64,000 bases of DNA from assembly GCA_009775355.1 (NCBI GenBank), contig VSPN01000006.1:1-64000 (forward strand), given 5' to 3'. Shown here one piece after another: positions 16,970 through 25,785 of the stretch (its first letter is position 1; every line of letters begins with the position of its first letter). This DNA is from Muribaculaceae bacterium. Lineage in GTDB: Bacteria > Bacteroidota > Bacteroidia > Bacteroidales > Muribaculaceae. Both the position numbers and the translations under genes were made by a program. A model generated the notes under the pieces. It had not been told where the DNA came from. It ran no database searches and saw only the letters and a list, made by a program, of their open reading frames with translations.

Positions 16970-17665
16970 ATGGAAAAATACGCGCTGGTAATGGCCGGCG
17001 GCGAAGGCCGCCGCGCCGGCGGAGAATTGCCCAAGCAGTTTGCACGACTGCTGGGCATTCCTATGTTATGGAGGTCGGTCATGGCTTTCCATGACGAGGA
17101 TCCGTCGACCGAGATATCGATAGTCTTGCACCCCGGTTTCTTCGACTGTTACGACATCATGCTGTCGGAACTTCCGAGAGAAGTCAGGAGCATCAGAGTG
17201 CGACTTGTGGCCGGAGGGAGAAGCCGGGCGGAATCAGTGGCCAACGGCATTCTCGCTCTTCCGGAGAACAGGCACACGCTGATCGCCGTGCACGACGCGG
17301 CGAGACCTCTTGTATCGGCCGACATGATCTCAAGAGGGTGGGAATGCGCCCGCACCAACGGAGCGGCGGTCCCGGTCGTACCTGTGTCAGACTCCCTGCG
17401 AGAGCGCGATGCCGACGGGGTGCTCCGGGCTGTAGACCGCAGCCGCTTCGCCGCAGTGCAGACACCGCAGGTATTCCGCGCCGACATTCTGCACAAAGCC
17501 TACAGACTGCCTGACAATCCGGCATTCACCGACGATGCATCGAGAGTCGAGGCCAGCGGGGTGGCCGTCACACCTTATGACGGTATTCCTGAAAATTTCA
17601 AAGTGACCAATCCCTCGGATTTCGCAATCGCCGAAGCTCTGATCAGGGAAAGAATGAAAGAATGA
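16970..17665 (+). CDS. ispD: 2-C-methyl-D-erythritol 4-phosphate cytidylyltransferase
   Basis: A 231-residue enzyme of the MEP isoprenoid pathway that joins CTP and MEP to give CDP-ME. It shows the glycine-rich nucleotide loop MAGGEGRRAGGELPKQF at residues 8-24, VHDAARPLV with the conserved Asp, and TDDASRVE. Length is typical. Its last bases overlap the recG start as ATGA. Presence of the MEP pathway is usual in this phylum. Confidence 0.95.
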   Translation: MEKYALVMAGGEGRRAGGELPKQFARLLGIPMLWRSVMAFHDEDPSTEISIVLHPGFFDCYDIMLSELPREVRSIRVRLVAGGRSRAESVANGILALPENRHTLIAVHDAARPLVSADMISRGWECARTNGAAVPVVPVSDSLRERDADGVLRAVDRSRFAAVQTPQVFRADILHKAYRLPDNPAFTDDASRVEASGVAVTPYDGIPENFKVTNPSDFAIAEALIRERMKE

Positions 17666-19809
17666 GATCATTCGCAGACACAGAACTCATGTATCTCAAG
17701 GGCGTTGGCGAGAAACGCGCAAAACTTCTCGCCGACGAACTTGACCTGCACACATTCCGCGATCTGCTACATTATTTCCCTTTCCGCCATATCGACCGCA
17801 GCAGGTTCTATAAAATCAGGGAACTGACAGGTGAAATGCCGCTCGTGCAGATACGCGGCCGCTTTATTAGTTTTCAGATCGAGGGAGAAGGTGCGAAAAA
17901 AAGATTGCTGGGGCTGTTTACAGACGGTGACCGGCTGATGCAGACCGTGTGGTTCTCACGCGTCAACGCTCTGCGCGACGCATACAGAACCGGCACGGAA
18001 TACGTGCTCTTCGGCAAGCCCACACCTTATCGCGGCAGCTTCAACATGGTGCATCCCGAGGTGTCGGCATATAACCCCGACAACCCACCCAAGGGTTTCG
18101 AGGGCGTCTACAACATAACCGACAGAATCCGCAAGGCAGGATATTCGCCCAAGCTGCTGTCTGGACTTCTGCGCAATCTCCTCTCCCACCCCGGATTCGC
18201 AGATCTTCCGGAAACTCTGCCGCAGGAGGTTGTCGATGAATTCAGGCTGATGCCACTCAAAGAAGCCCTCTCCAACATACATTTCCCCGAAAACGCGAAT
18301 CTGCTTCAAAAGGCACGCGAACGGATGAAATTCGAGGAACTGTTCTATCTACAGATGCACATCCTCCGGTTCTCACGGGCACGAAGCCACAAGATCCGCG
18401 GTCTTGTATTCGCAAGAATCGGAGAGCATTTCAACCGGTTCTACAGCGAGTGTCTCCCCTTCGAACTGACCGGAGCACAGAAAAGAGTGCTTCGGGAAAT
18501 CCGTGAAGACATGCGCACAGGCCGCCAGATGAACCGTCTTCTCCAGGGAGACGTGGGTTCGGGAAAGACCATGGTGGCGTTCATGTCGATGCTTATGGCC
18601 TGCGACAACGGACACCAGAGCGCCCTGATGGCACCGACCGAGATACTTGCAACCCAGCACTATGAGACCCTGAGCGGATGGGCCGCACAGACCGGTCTCA
18701 GCGTCAGACTCCTCACCGGCAGCACCCGCGCAAAAGAGAGGAAAGAGACACTCGCCGGACTTCTCGACGGATCGGTAGACCTGATCGTGGGGACTCACGC
18801 CCTGATAGAGGACACGGTGCGTTTCCGCAGTCTCGGGCTGGTGCTGATAGACGAGCAGCACCGGTTCGGCGTCGCACAGCGGGCAAGGATGTGGGCAAAA
18901 AACGATATACCGCCCCATGTGCTCGTCATGACCGCCACACCGATACCGCGCACTTTGGCAATGACCGTCTACGGTGATCTCGACGTATCGGTGATCGACG
19001 AGCTGCCTCCGGGCAGAAAACCGGTGGAGACCATGCTGCGGTTTGACGAAAACAGAATGGAAGTGAACCGTCTGATCGGCCGAGAGCTTGCAGCCGGACG
19101 CCAGGCATACGTGGTCTATCCGCTGATTTCCGACAACCCTAAACTCGAACTCAAAAGCGTAGAGGCCGGATATGAGCGCATATGCGGGATTTTTCCCCAA
19201 TACAAAGTCTGCTGCGTGCACGGCCGCATGAAACCCGATGTAAAGGATGCGCAGATGCAGAAATTCGTGTCGGGCGAGGCCCGGATTCTTGTAGCCACAA
19301 CCGTAATCGAGGTGGGCGTCAATGTGCCCAACGCTTCTGTAATGCTCATCGAGAATGCCGAAAGATTCGGACTCTCCCAGCTCCACCAGCTTCGGGGACG
19401 CGTCGGACGCGGTTCGGACAGAAGCTACTGCATTCTGGTCACCCGGCAGTCGATAGGGGGCGACACGCGCAAGCGTCTCAACATCATGACCGAGACCTCC
19501 GACGGATTCATTATCTCGGAAGCCGACATGCGGCTTCGGGGGCCCGGCGACATGGAGGGCACGCAGCAAAGCGGAATCGCATTCGCGCTCAATATAGCCA
19601 ACCTCGCCACCGACGGCCAGATACTCAACTTCGCCAGGCGAGCGGCACTTCGGATACTCAACGCACACCCCGAACTCGTGGAGACTCCGGGCGACGACAG
19701 CGACCGGACTGAGGGTGAACTTCACATTTCACAGCAATCGATCAATACATTACGCCTCGAATTGCGTTATAGATTCATGAAGACCGTCGACTGGTCACAG
19801 ATATCCTGA
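17662..19809 (+). CDS. recG: ATP-dependent DNA helicase RecG
   Basis: A 715-residue superfamily 2 helicase that remodels stalled replication forks and Holliday junctions. The N-terminal wedge/OB domain (to about residue 260) is followed by the helicase core with Walker A LLQGDVGSGKT, the DEQHRFG Walker B motif, TATPIPRT, and a C-terminal domain with LRGRVGRG. Length and order are normal. It overlaps ispD and is followed after one base by a DEAD-type helicase. Confidence 0.96.
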   Translation: MRSFADTELMYLKGVGEKRAKLLADELDLHTFRDLLHYFPFRHIDRSRFYKIRELTGEMPLVQIRGRFISFQIEGEGAKKRLLGLFTDGDRLMQTVWFSRVNALRDAYRTGTEYVLFGKPTPYRGSFNMVHPEVSAYNPDNPPKGFEGVYNITDRIRKAGYSPKLLSGLLRNLLSHPGFADLPETLPQEVVDEFRLMPLKEALSNIHFPENANLLQKARERMKFEELFYLQMHILRFSRARSHKIRGLVFARIGEHFNRFYSECLPFELTGAQKRVLREIREDMRTGRQMNRLLQGDVGSGKTMVAFMSMLMACDNGHQSALMAPTEILATQHYETLSGWAAQTGLSVRLLTGSTRAKERKETLAGLLDGSVDLIVGTHALIEDTVRFRSLGLVLIDEQHRFGVAQRARMWAKNDIPPHVLVMTATPIPRTLAMTVYGDLDVSVIDELPPGRKPVETMLRFDENRMEVNRLIGRELAAGRQAYVVYPLISDNPKLELKSVEAGYERICGIFPQYKVCCVHGRMKPDVKDAQMQKFVSGEARILVATTVIEVGVNVPNASVMLIENAERFGLSQLHQLRGRVGRGSDRSYCILVTRQSIGGDTRKRLNIMTETSDGFIISEADMRLRGPGDMEGTQQSGIAFALNIANLATDGQILNFARRAALRILNAHPELVETPGDDSDRTEGELHISQQSINTLRLELRYRFMKTVDWSQIS

Positions 19810-19810
19810 T

Positions 19811-21148
19811 ATGAGAGAAAAAGAATTTATGCCGCTCTTAAATGAAAGACTCGGCATAGCGGAACTAAACCCGATGCAGCGCAAAATGATGCAGTCAGCA
19901 TCGGAAGCACGCGACATAATGCTTCTGTCGCCGACAGGATCGGGCAAGACACTCGCATTCATACTCCCCCTTCTCAAACTTATGAAACCTGCCGCGGGCA
20001 GAGTGCAGGCAGTGATCATAGCACCGTCGCGCGAACTCGTGCTCCAGATAAGCGGCATTATGCGTGAGATCGCTCCCGGATACAAGACCACACCGCTCTA
20101 TGGCGGCCACAAAGTCGAAGACGAGGTGAATTCCCTAAAGGCTGGCACCGAGATTGTCGTCGCGACTCCCGGAAGACTCCTCGACCACATCAACCGACGG
20201 AACATCGATGTTCTACCCACGCGTATTCTCGTGCTCGACGAATTTGACAAATCTCTCGAACTCGGATTCGAAAAAGAGATGAAGAAAATATTCGGGCGTC
20301 TGAAAAACGTAAGCCGCATCATGCTGACATCCGCCACAAAAGCCGATGTTCTGCCAGATTTTCTTACGCTCACAGATCCGCTCGTACTTGACTATACGGA
20401 ACGCAACAGCGAGCTTCGCCGCCGCACGCGCGTGCATAGAGTGGACTCTGACGCCAACGACAAACTTGAGACACTTGCCACGCTTCTGTGGAATCTGGCG
20501 TCGGAATCAGGCAGATACCAGAAGAGCATTGTCTTTGTCAATCATCGCGAGAGCGCCGAACGAACCGCCGCGTGGCTGCGACGCAAAGGCATCCCCGCAG
20601 TGCTCTACCACGGAGCGCTCGACCAGCGCGACCGGGAGACGGCTATCGCCATGTTCAACAACGGATCTCGCCCGATACTCGTGGCGACCGATCTTGCCGC
20701 CCGCGGTCTCGACATCGAGGGTGTGCGCAACGTCATCCACTACCACCAGCCGCTCACCCCCGAGACATATACCCACCGCAACGGACGCACAGCGCGTGTC
20801 GATGCCGAGGGAGACATATACGTACTCATCGGCCCGCAAGAGGATGTGAAAGAATATATCGGCTTCGACACAACACGCTATCTTGACCACGACAAGAGCC
20901 ATGACCACCCGGCGATCTTCGATACGATTTATTTTTCTGCCGGAAGACGCGAGAAACTGTCAAAGGGCGACATACTCGGCTTTCTTGTCAAGGAAGCCGG
21001 ACTCAATGCTTCCGACATAGGAAAAATAGATGTATATGATCATTACGCGCTCGCAGCCGTGTCAGCCACTGAAGCCACCGAAGCAATAAAAGCTGCAAAA
21101 GGTAAAAAAATCAAAGGGGAGAAACGAATCATCTCAATCATAGGATAG
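19811..21148 (+). CDS. DEAD-box-family RNA helicase with DEFD motif II
   Basis: A 445-residue protein with a complete two-domain helicase core: motif I SPTGSGKT (residues 40-47), Ia APSRELVLQ, motif II DEFD (143-146) in place of DEAD, motif III SAT (174-176), and motif VI HRNGRTAR. A C-terminal extension of about 90 residues ends in a basic KGKKIKGEKR stretch, which could bind RNA. It probably acts in RNA folding or ribosome assembly. It starts one base after recG and closes the operon. Confidence 0.9.
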   Translation: MREKEFMPLLNERLGIAELNPMQRKMMQSASEARDIMLLSPTGSGKTLAFILPLLKLMKPAAGRVQAVIIAPSRELVLQISGIMREIAPGYKTTPLYGGHKVEDEVNSLKAGTEIVVATPGRLLDHINRRNIDVLPTRILVLDEFDKSLELGFEKEMKKIFGRLKNVSRIMLTSATKADVLPDFLTLTDPLVLDYTERNSELRRRTRVHRVDSDANDKLETLATLLWNLASESGRYQKSIVFVNHRESAERTAAWLRRKGIPAVLYHGALDQRDRETAIAMFNNGSRPILVATDLAARGLDIEGVRNVIHYHQPLTPETYTHRNGRTARVDAEGDIYVLIGPQEDVKEYIGFDTTRYLDHDKSHDHPAIFDTIYFSAGRREKLSKGDILGFLVKEAGLNASDIGKIDVYDHYALAAVSATEATEAIKAAKGKKIKGEKRIISIIG

Positions 21149-21241
21149 GCAGACGTCGGGATACTGACGCCCGCTTAAGAAAGAGTTATTGAAATTACTA
21201 ATATTTTCCTTGCACAAAAAGTAGAAATATGTGCAAAAAGG

Positions 21242-21277
21242 TTGTCATTCGGCAAAAATTTAGTAATTTTGCCGAAT
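21242..21277 (+). promoter_or_regulatory. nifJ promoter overlapped by a palindromic operator-like site
   Basis: A TTG at 21242-21244 lies 19 bases before TAATTTTG (-7) at 21264-21271. The -7 lies inside an inverted repeat, ATTCGGCAAAA (21247-21257) with TTTTGCCGAAT (21267-21277), with no mismatch in 11 bases. The arms could be a repressor site or a hairpin at the 5' end of the message. A leader of about 125 bases follows. Confidence 0.75.
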
Positions 21278-21403
21278 GTTTTAAAATAACCTCCGGATCC
21301 GGAAAGGATAACAGTATATAAAAGACCCGACCCTGCCAGAGGAGGATGAAGAAAGATACATAGTATAATAGACTTAAAGTAAATCATATAATTGAAAGCA
21401 ACT

Positions 21404-24400
21404 ATGAGCAAGACAAAGAAATTCCTGACATGCGACGGCAATCAGGCCGCAGCGCATATCAGTTACATGTTTAGCGAAGTAGCGGCCATCTACCCCATCA
21501 CCCCGTCATCTACGATGGCGGAGTATGTGGACGACTGGTCAGCCGCAGGCCGTAAGAACATCTTCGGAGAGACCGTGATGGTTCAGGAGATGCAGAGCGA
21601 GGCAGGCGCGGCAGGAGCCGTTCACGGCTCGCTTCAGGCCGGCGCACTGACCACTACCTACACCGCGTCGCAGGGACTTTTGCTGATGATTCCCAACATG
21701 TACAAGATTGCGGGCGAGCTGCTTCCGTGCGTGTTCCACGTTTCGGCACGCACGCTGGCCTCACATGCCCTCAGCATCTTCGGCGACCATCAGGACGTAA
21801 TGGCATGCCGTCAGACCGGCTTCGCCATGTTCTGCGAGGGTTCCGTACAGGAAGTCATGGATCTCTCGGCAGTGGCTCATCTTGCTGCCATCAAGGGCCG
21901 TGTGCCTTTCGTCAACTTCTTCGACGGTTTCCGCACATCGCACGAGATACAGAAAATCGAGGCTCTCAGCGAAGAGGATCTTGCTCCGCTCGTAGACCAG
22001 AAAGCGCTTGCCGAGTTCCGCGCGCGCGCTCTTAATCCCGACAAGCCGGTGGCACGCGGCATGGCCGAGAACCCCGACGTGTTCTTCCAGCACCGCGAGG
22101 CGAGCAACAGCTACTATGACGCCATTCCCGAGATCGTCGAGGAATACGTAAAAGAGATGAACCGTCTTACCGGCCGCAACTACGGTCTGTTCGACTATTA
22201 TGGCGATCCCGAGGCAGAGCGCGTCATCATCGCCATGGGTTCTGTCACCCAGGCCATCAAGGAGACAATCGACTACCTCCGCGAGAAAGGGGAGAAGGTC
22301 GGTCTGGTGAGCGTGCACCTCTACCGTCCGTTCTCCGCACGCCATTTCCTCGCCGCAGTTCCGGCATCGGCCCAAAAGATCGCCGTGCTCGACCGCACAA
22401 AAGAACCGGGTGCCACAGGCGAGCCCCTCTATCTTGATGTGAAAGACTGCTTCTACGGCAAAGAGAATGCCCCGCTTATCGTGGGCGGCCGCTACGGTCT
22501 CAGTTCGAAAGACACGACTCCGGCCCAGATACTCGAAGTTTTCGAGAACCTCAAGGCCGACGCCCCCCGCAACCAGTTTACAGTCGGAATTGTCGATGAC
22601 CTCACCGGCCATTCTCTCCCTGTAGGTCCCGAGATCAACGTCGGCGGCAAAGGCATGTTCCAGGCCAAGTTCTACGGTCTCGGTGCTGACGGCACTGTCG
22701 GAGCAAACAAGAACTCCGTCAAGATCATCGGTGACAACACCGACAAATACTGTCAGGCATACTTCTCGTATGACTCCAAGAAGTCGGGCGGTTTCACATG
22801 TTCGCACCTCCGCTTCGGCGACGAGCCCATCCGCTCGACATATCTTGTAAACACTCCCAACTTCGTGGCATGTCATGTGCAGGCATACCTCCACATGTAT
22901 GATGTGACACGCGGACTCATGCCCAACGGCACATTCCTGCTCAACACCATCTGGGAGGGCGAGGAGCTGGCCGAGAACCTTCCCAACAAGGTAAAGAGAT
23001 ATTTCGCTCAGAACAATATCACCGTCTACTACATCAACGCGACAAAGATCGCACAGGAGATCGGCCTCGGAAACCGCACCAACACGATTCTTCAGAGTGC
23101 GTTCTTCCGCATTACCGAGGTTATTCCGGTGGATCTCGCCATCGAGCAGATGAAGAAATTCATCGTCAAGTCATATGGCAAGAAGGGTGAGAATATCGTC
23201 AACATGAACAATCAGGCCGTTGACCGCGGCGGCGAATACCATCGCCTCGAAGTCAAGGCGGAATGGGCGGATCTCGCTGATGACGCTCCGACTGCGGCGT
23301 CTGCTCCGGAGTTCATCGAGACGGTGGTGCGCCCGATCAACGCTCAGGACGGTGATCTTCTCCCCGTTTCAGCCTTCAAGGACAATGCCGACGGCACATG
23401 GGAACAGGGCACTGCAGCCTATGAGAAACGAGGTGTAGCAGCATTCGTGCCTGAATGGATCACTGCCAACTGTATCCAGTGCAACAAGTGCTCGTATGTT
23501 TGCCCCCACGCAGCGATCCGTCCCTTCGTACTCACACCGGAAGAGGCTGCCGCAGCACCGTTCGGCGAGGATCACTCCAAGCCCGCTCTCGGCAAGACTA
23601 TGGCCGGCATGCGCTTCGTTCAGCAGGTCGATGTGCTCGACTGTCTCGGATGCGGCAACTGCGTCGATGTGTGTCCTGGCATGAAGGGAGAGAAGGCACT
23701 CAAGATGATGCCACTCGAGACTCAGCTCGGTCAGGACAAGAACTGGGAATGGCTCGTCAAGAACGTAAGCAACAAGGCTGATCTTGTCGACATATCGCTC
23801 AACGTCAAGAACAGCCAGTTCGCCAAGCCCCTCTTCGAGTTCTCTGGCGCATGCTCCGGCTGCGGCGAGACTCCCTATCTTAAGCTCATCACCCAGCTTT
23901 TCGGCACCCGCGAGGTTGTGGCCAACGCCACAGGCTGCAGCTCGATCTATTCAGGCTCAGTTCCTTCGACACCCTACACAACCGACGAGCACGGTCACGG
24001 GCCTGCATGGGCCAACTCGCTTTTCGAGGATTTCTGCGAGTACGGTCTCGGCATGCACATAGCATACGAGAAACTTCGCACCCGCGTGAAAGAGGCAGCA
24101 CAGAACATCGCATCGTGCGAGGAAGCTCCCGCCGAGACACGCGAAGCCGCACAGGCATGGCTCGACGCACGCGATGACGCCAGAGAATCACACCTCAAGG
24201 GCATCGCACTCGTTGCGGCGGCACGCCCGGGAGCAGAGAAAGGCTGCGAAGACTGCAAGACCGTTGTCAATCTGTCAGCTTACCTCACAAAACGCAGCCA
24301 GTGGATCGTCGGCGGTGACGGCGCAAGCTACGACATCGGCTTCGGCGGTCTTGACCACGTGATCGCATCTGGCAAGAATGTCAACATTCTCGTGCTTGAC

Positions 24401-25000
24401 ACCGAGGTATATTCGAACACAGGCGGCCAGTCGTCTAAATCGACTCCTATCGGCGCAATCGCCAAATTCGCCGCTGCCGGCAAGCGCATCCGCAAGAAAG
24501 ATCTCGGTCTGATCGCCACCACATACGGTTACGTCTATGTGGCCCAGATCGCCATGGGTGCAGACAATGCCCAGACCCTCAAAGCCATCCGCGAGGCCGA
24601 GGCTTACGACGGTCCGTCGCTCGTGATCGCATACGCTCCATGTATCAACCACGGCATCAAGAAAGGCATGGGGCACAGCCAGGAGGAGGAGAAACAGGCG
24701 GTAGAATGCGGTTACTGGCATCTCTGGCGCTACAATCCCGAGCTTGAGGCAAAGGGAGAGAACCCCTTCTCGCTCGACTCGAAAGAGCCTGACTGGAGCA
24801 AGTTCAACGATTTCCTCAAGGGTGAGGTGCGTTTCGCATCGCTCTACAAGATGTTCCCGCAAGACGCAGACGAGCTGTTCGCAGCCGCAAAGGCAAACGC
24901 ACAGTGGCGATACAACAACTACAAGCGTCTCGCCGCCCAGAACTGGGGGACCGATCCCGAACTCACTCCCGAAGAGATCGCCCTCCGCAAGAATGACTGA
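21404..25000 (+). CDS. nifJ: Pyruvate:ferredoxin (flavodoxin) oxidoreductase, fused single-chain form
   Basis: A 1198-residue enzyme that converts pyruvate and CoA to acetyl-CoA and CO2 with reduction of ferredoxin or flavodoxin, the central anaerobic step. Domains run in the usual order: pyruvate-binding N-terminal domains (YPITPSSTMAEY), CoA domain, a ferredoxin insert with two 4Fe-4S motifs (CIQCNKCSYVCP and CLGCGNCVDVCP), and the C-terminal thiamine diphosphate domain (CSGCGETPY; GDGASYDIGFGGLDH). A frame starting with TTG at 21392 is four codons longer; the ATG (MSKTKKFLT) fits the family. It is monocistronic. Confidence 0.97.
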   Translation: MSKTKKFLTCDGNQAAAHISYMFSEVAAIYPITPSSTMAEYVDDWSAAGRKNIFGETVMVQEMQSEAGAAGAVHGSLQAGALTTTYTASQGLLLMIPNMYKIAGELLPCVFHVSARTLASHALSIFGDHQDVMACRQTGFAMFCEGSVQEVMDLSAVAHLAAIKGRVPFVNFFDGFRTSHEIQKIEALSEEDLAPLVDQKALAEFRARALNPDKPVARGMAENPDVFFQHREASNSYYDAIPEIVEEYVKEMNRLTGRNYGLFDYYGDPEAERVIIAMGSVTQAIKETIDYLREKGEKVGLVSVHLYRPFSARHFLAAVPASAQKIAVLDRTKEPGATGEPLYLDVKDCFYGKENAPLIVGGRYGLSSKDTTPAQILEVFENLKADAPRNQFTVGIVDDLTGHSLPVGPEINVGGKGMFQAKFYGLGADGTVGANKNSVKIIGDNTDKYCQAYFSYDSKKSGGFTCSHLRFGDEPIRSTYLVNTPNFVACHVQAYLHMYDVTRGLMPNGTFLLNTIWEGEELAENLPNKVKRYFAQNNITVYYINATKIAQEIGLGNRTNTILQSAFFRITEVIPVDLAIEQMKKFIVKSYGKKGENIVNMNNQAVDRGGEYHRLEVKAEWADLADDAPTAASAPEFIETVVRPINAQDGDLLPVSAFKDNADGTWEQGTAAYEKRGVAAFVPEWITANCIQCNKCSYVCPHAAIRPFVLTPEEAAAAPFGEDHSKPALGKTMAGMRFVQQVDVLDCLGCGNCVDVCPGMKGEKALKMMPLETQLGQDKNWEWLVKNVSNKADLVDISLNVKNSQFAKPLFEFSGACSGCGETPYLKLITQLFGTREVVANATGCSSIYSGSVPSTPYTTDEHGHGPAWANSLFEDFCEYGLGMHIAYEKLRTRVKEAAQNIASCEEAPAETREAAQAWLDARDDARESHLKGIALVAAARPGAEKGCEDCKTVVNLSAYLTKRSQWIVGGDGASYDIGFGGLDHVIASGKNVNILVLDTEVYSNTGGQSSKSTPIGAIAKFAAAGKRIRKKDLGLIATTYGYVYVAQIAMGADNAQTLKAIREAEAYDGPSLVIAYAPCINHGIKKGMGHSQEEEKQAVECGYWHLWRYNPELEAKGENPFSLDSKEPDWSKFNDFLKGEVRFASLYKMFPQDADELFAAAKANAQWRYNNYKRLAAQNWGTDPELTPEEIALRKND

Positions 25001-25020
25001 TAACATTTTCTCTTGATACC

Positions 25021-25053
25021 AAAGGCCGTTCCGCCCAGCGGAGCGGCCTTTCT
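25021..25053 (+). terminator. Terminator after nifJ
   Basis: AAAGGCCGTTCCGC (25021-25034) pairs with GCGGAGCGGCCTTT (25038-25051) with one G-T wobble and a three-base loop. The following T run is short. Confidence 0.8.
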
Positions 25054-25106
25054 GATACTATCAGATCACCTCTTTGAAAAATTTTCAAAAAAAATTACGC
25101 TGATAT

Positions 25107-25137
25107 TTTGCAGTTTCAGAAAAAAGTTGTAATTTTG
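25107..25137 (+). promoter_or_regulatory. Promoter of the initiator tRNA
   Basis: TTTG at 25107-25110 is followed after 19 bases by TAATTTTG at 25130-25137, a consensus Bacteroidota promoter ending 15 bases before the tRNA. Confidence 0.8.
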
Positions 25138-25152
25138 CATTCGAAATCACAT

Positions 25153-25224
<72 letters not shown>

Positions 25225-25231
25225 CCGAACG

Positions 25232-25272
25232 AAAGCTGAAAGTCAACATCGACTTTCAGCTTTTTATTTTGC
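25232..25272 (+). terminator. Terminator of the initiator tRNA
   Basis: AAAGCTGAAAGTC (25232-25244) pairs perfectly with GACTTTCAGCTTT (25251-25263), followed by TTATTTT. Confidence 0.88.
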
Positions 25273-25288
25273 ACAAATCTCCGTGTCA

Positions 25289-25360
25289 GACCCTATCCCA
25301 CAAAAATATTGATGCAGTGGCGGCAGACTTTCGGTTCAGCGGATTTCGGTTCAGCGGATT
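25289..25360 (+). mobile_element. MITE-like repeat, copy B (half element with tandem duplication)
   Basis: The left end GACCCTATCCCACAAAAATA and continuation match the terminal repeat of copies A, C and D with a few changes. The following bases resemble the start of module 2, but then a 15-base unit (TTCGGTTCAGCGGAT) is repeated exactly twice (25330-25344, 25345-25359) and the element stops. No right end is visible. It lies between the initiator tRNA terminator and the promoter of the mutarotase operon. It is probably a decayed or truncated copy. Confidence 0.65.
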
Positions 25361-25397
25361 TTCAAAACTACTGATATCGGTTTACAGTTTTTTTTGT

Positions 25398-25405
25398 TAA
25401 TTTTG
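25398..25405 (+). promoter_or_regulatory. -7 element of the mutarotase operon
   Basis: TAATTTTG lies 44 bases before the mutarotase start, after the decayed repeat copy B. The -33 region is not a clear TTG. Confidence 0.6.
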
Positions 25406-25449
25406 CATATGACGACCGTAATATCGGTCCAGGAACACAAGAAAAAGAT

Positions 25450-25785
25450 ATGCAAAGATTTGTTCAGACCCTCGAACTTGCGGATTCGCCTGAAAGCATA
25501 CAGAAATACCGCAGGATTCATGATGAGATATGGCCGGAGATAACACGCGGAATCAGATCTGTAGGCATCAACAGAATGGATATTTATCTTCATGGCAACA
25601 GAGCGGTGATGATAGTTGACATGCCTGATGACATAGATTTCGACACGGCAATGACACAGCTCGCCACTCTGCCGCGCCAACAGGAGTGGGAGAATTTCGT
25701 CGGCCGATATCAGAAATGCGAGCCGGGAAGCACATCTGCCGGTAAATGGAAAAGAATGACACAGATATTTGAACTGCCTGAATGA
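25450..25785 (+). CDS. L-rhamnose mutarotase (RhaM)-family protein
   Basis: A 111-residue ABM-fold protein of the RhaM superfamily, which interconverts anomers of L-rhamnose or related deoxyhexoses. The family motif HDEIWPEI (about residues 24-31) carries the catalytic His region, followed by IYL and a Trp-containing end. It overlaps the permease gene by ATGA, and a nucleotidyltransferase/kinase fusion follows, so the three probably act on one imported sugar. Because the permease looks like FucP, L-fucose is as likely a substrate as rhamnose. Confidence 0.85.
   Translation: MQRFVQTLELADSPESIQKYRRIHDEIWPEITRGIRSVGINRMDIYLHGNRAVMIVDMPDDIDFDTAMTQLATLPRQQEWENFVGRYQKCEPGSTSAGKWKRMTQIFELPE

Noticed and set aside
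18373..19725. A 450-codon open frame antisense to recG
   Set aside because: Shadow frame of the recG gene, with no recognisable domain.
21339..21363. A short upstream ORF (ATG AAG AAA GAT ACA TAG) in the nifJ leader with a nearby AGAGGAGG
   Set aside because: The purine run touches the ATG, leaving no normal spacing, and the peptide of five residues has no support.
21761..22894. A 377-codon open frame antisense to nifJ
   Set aside because: It lies wholly inside a conserved enzyme gene and reflects the strong codon bias of nifJ; there is no promoter, start context or family resemblance.
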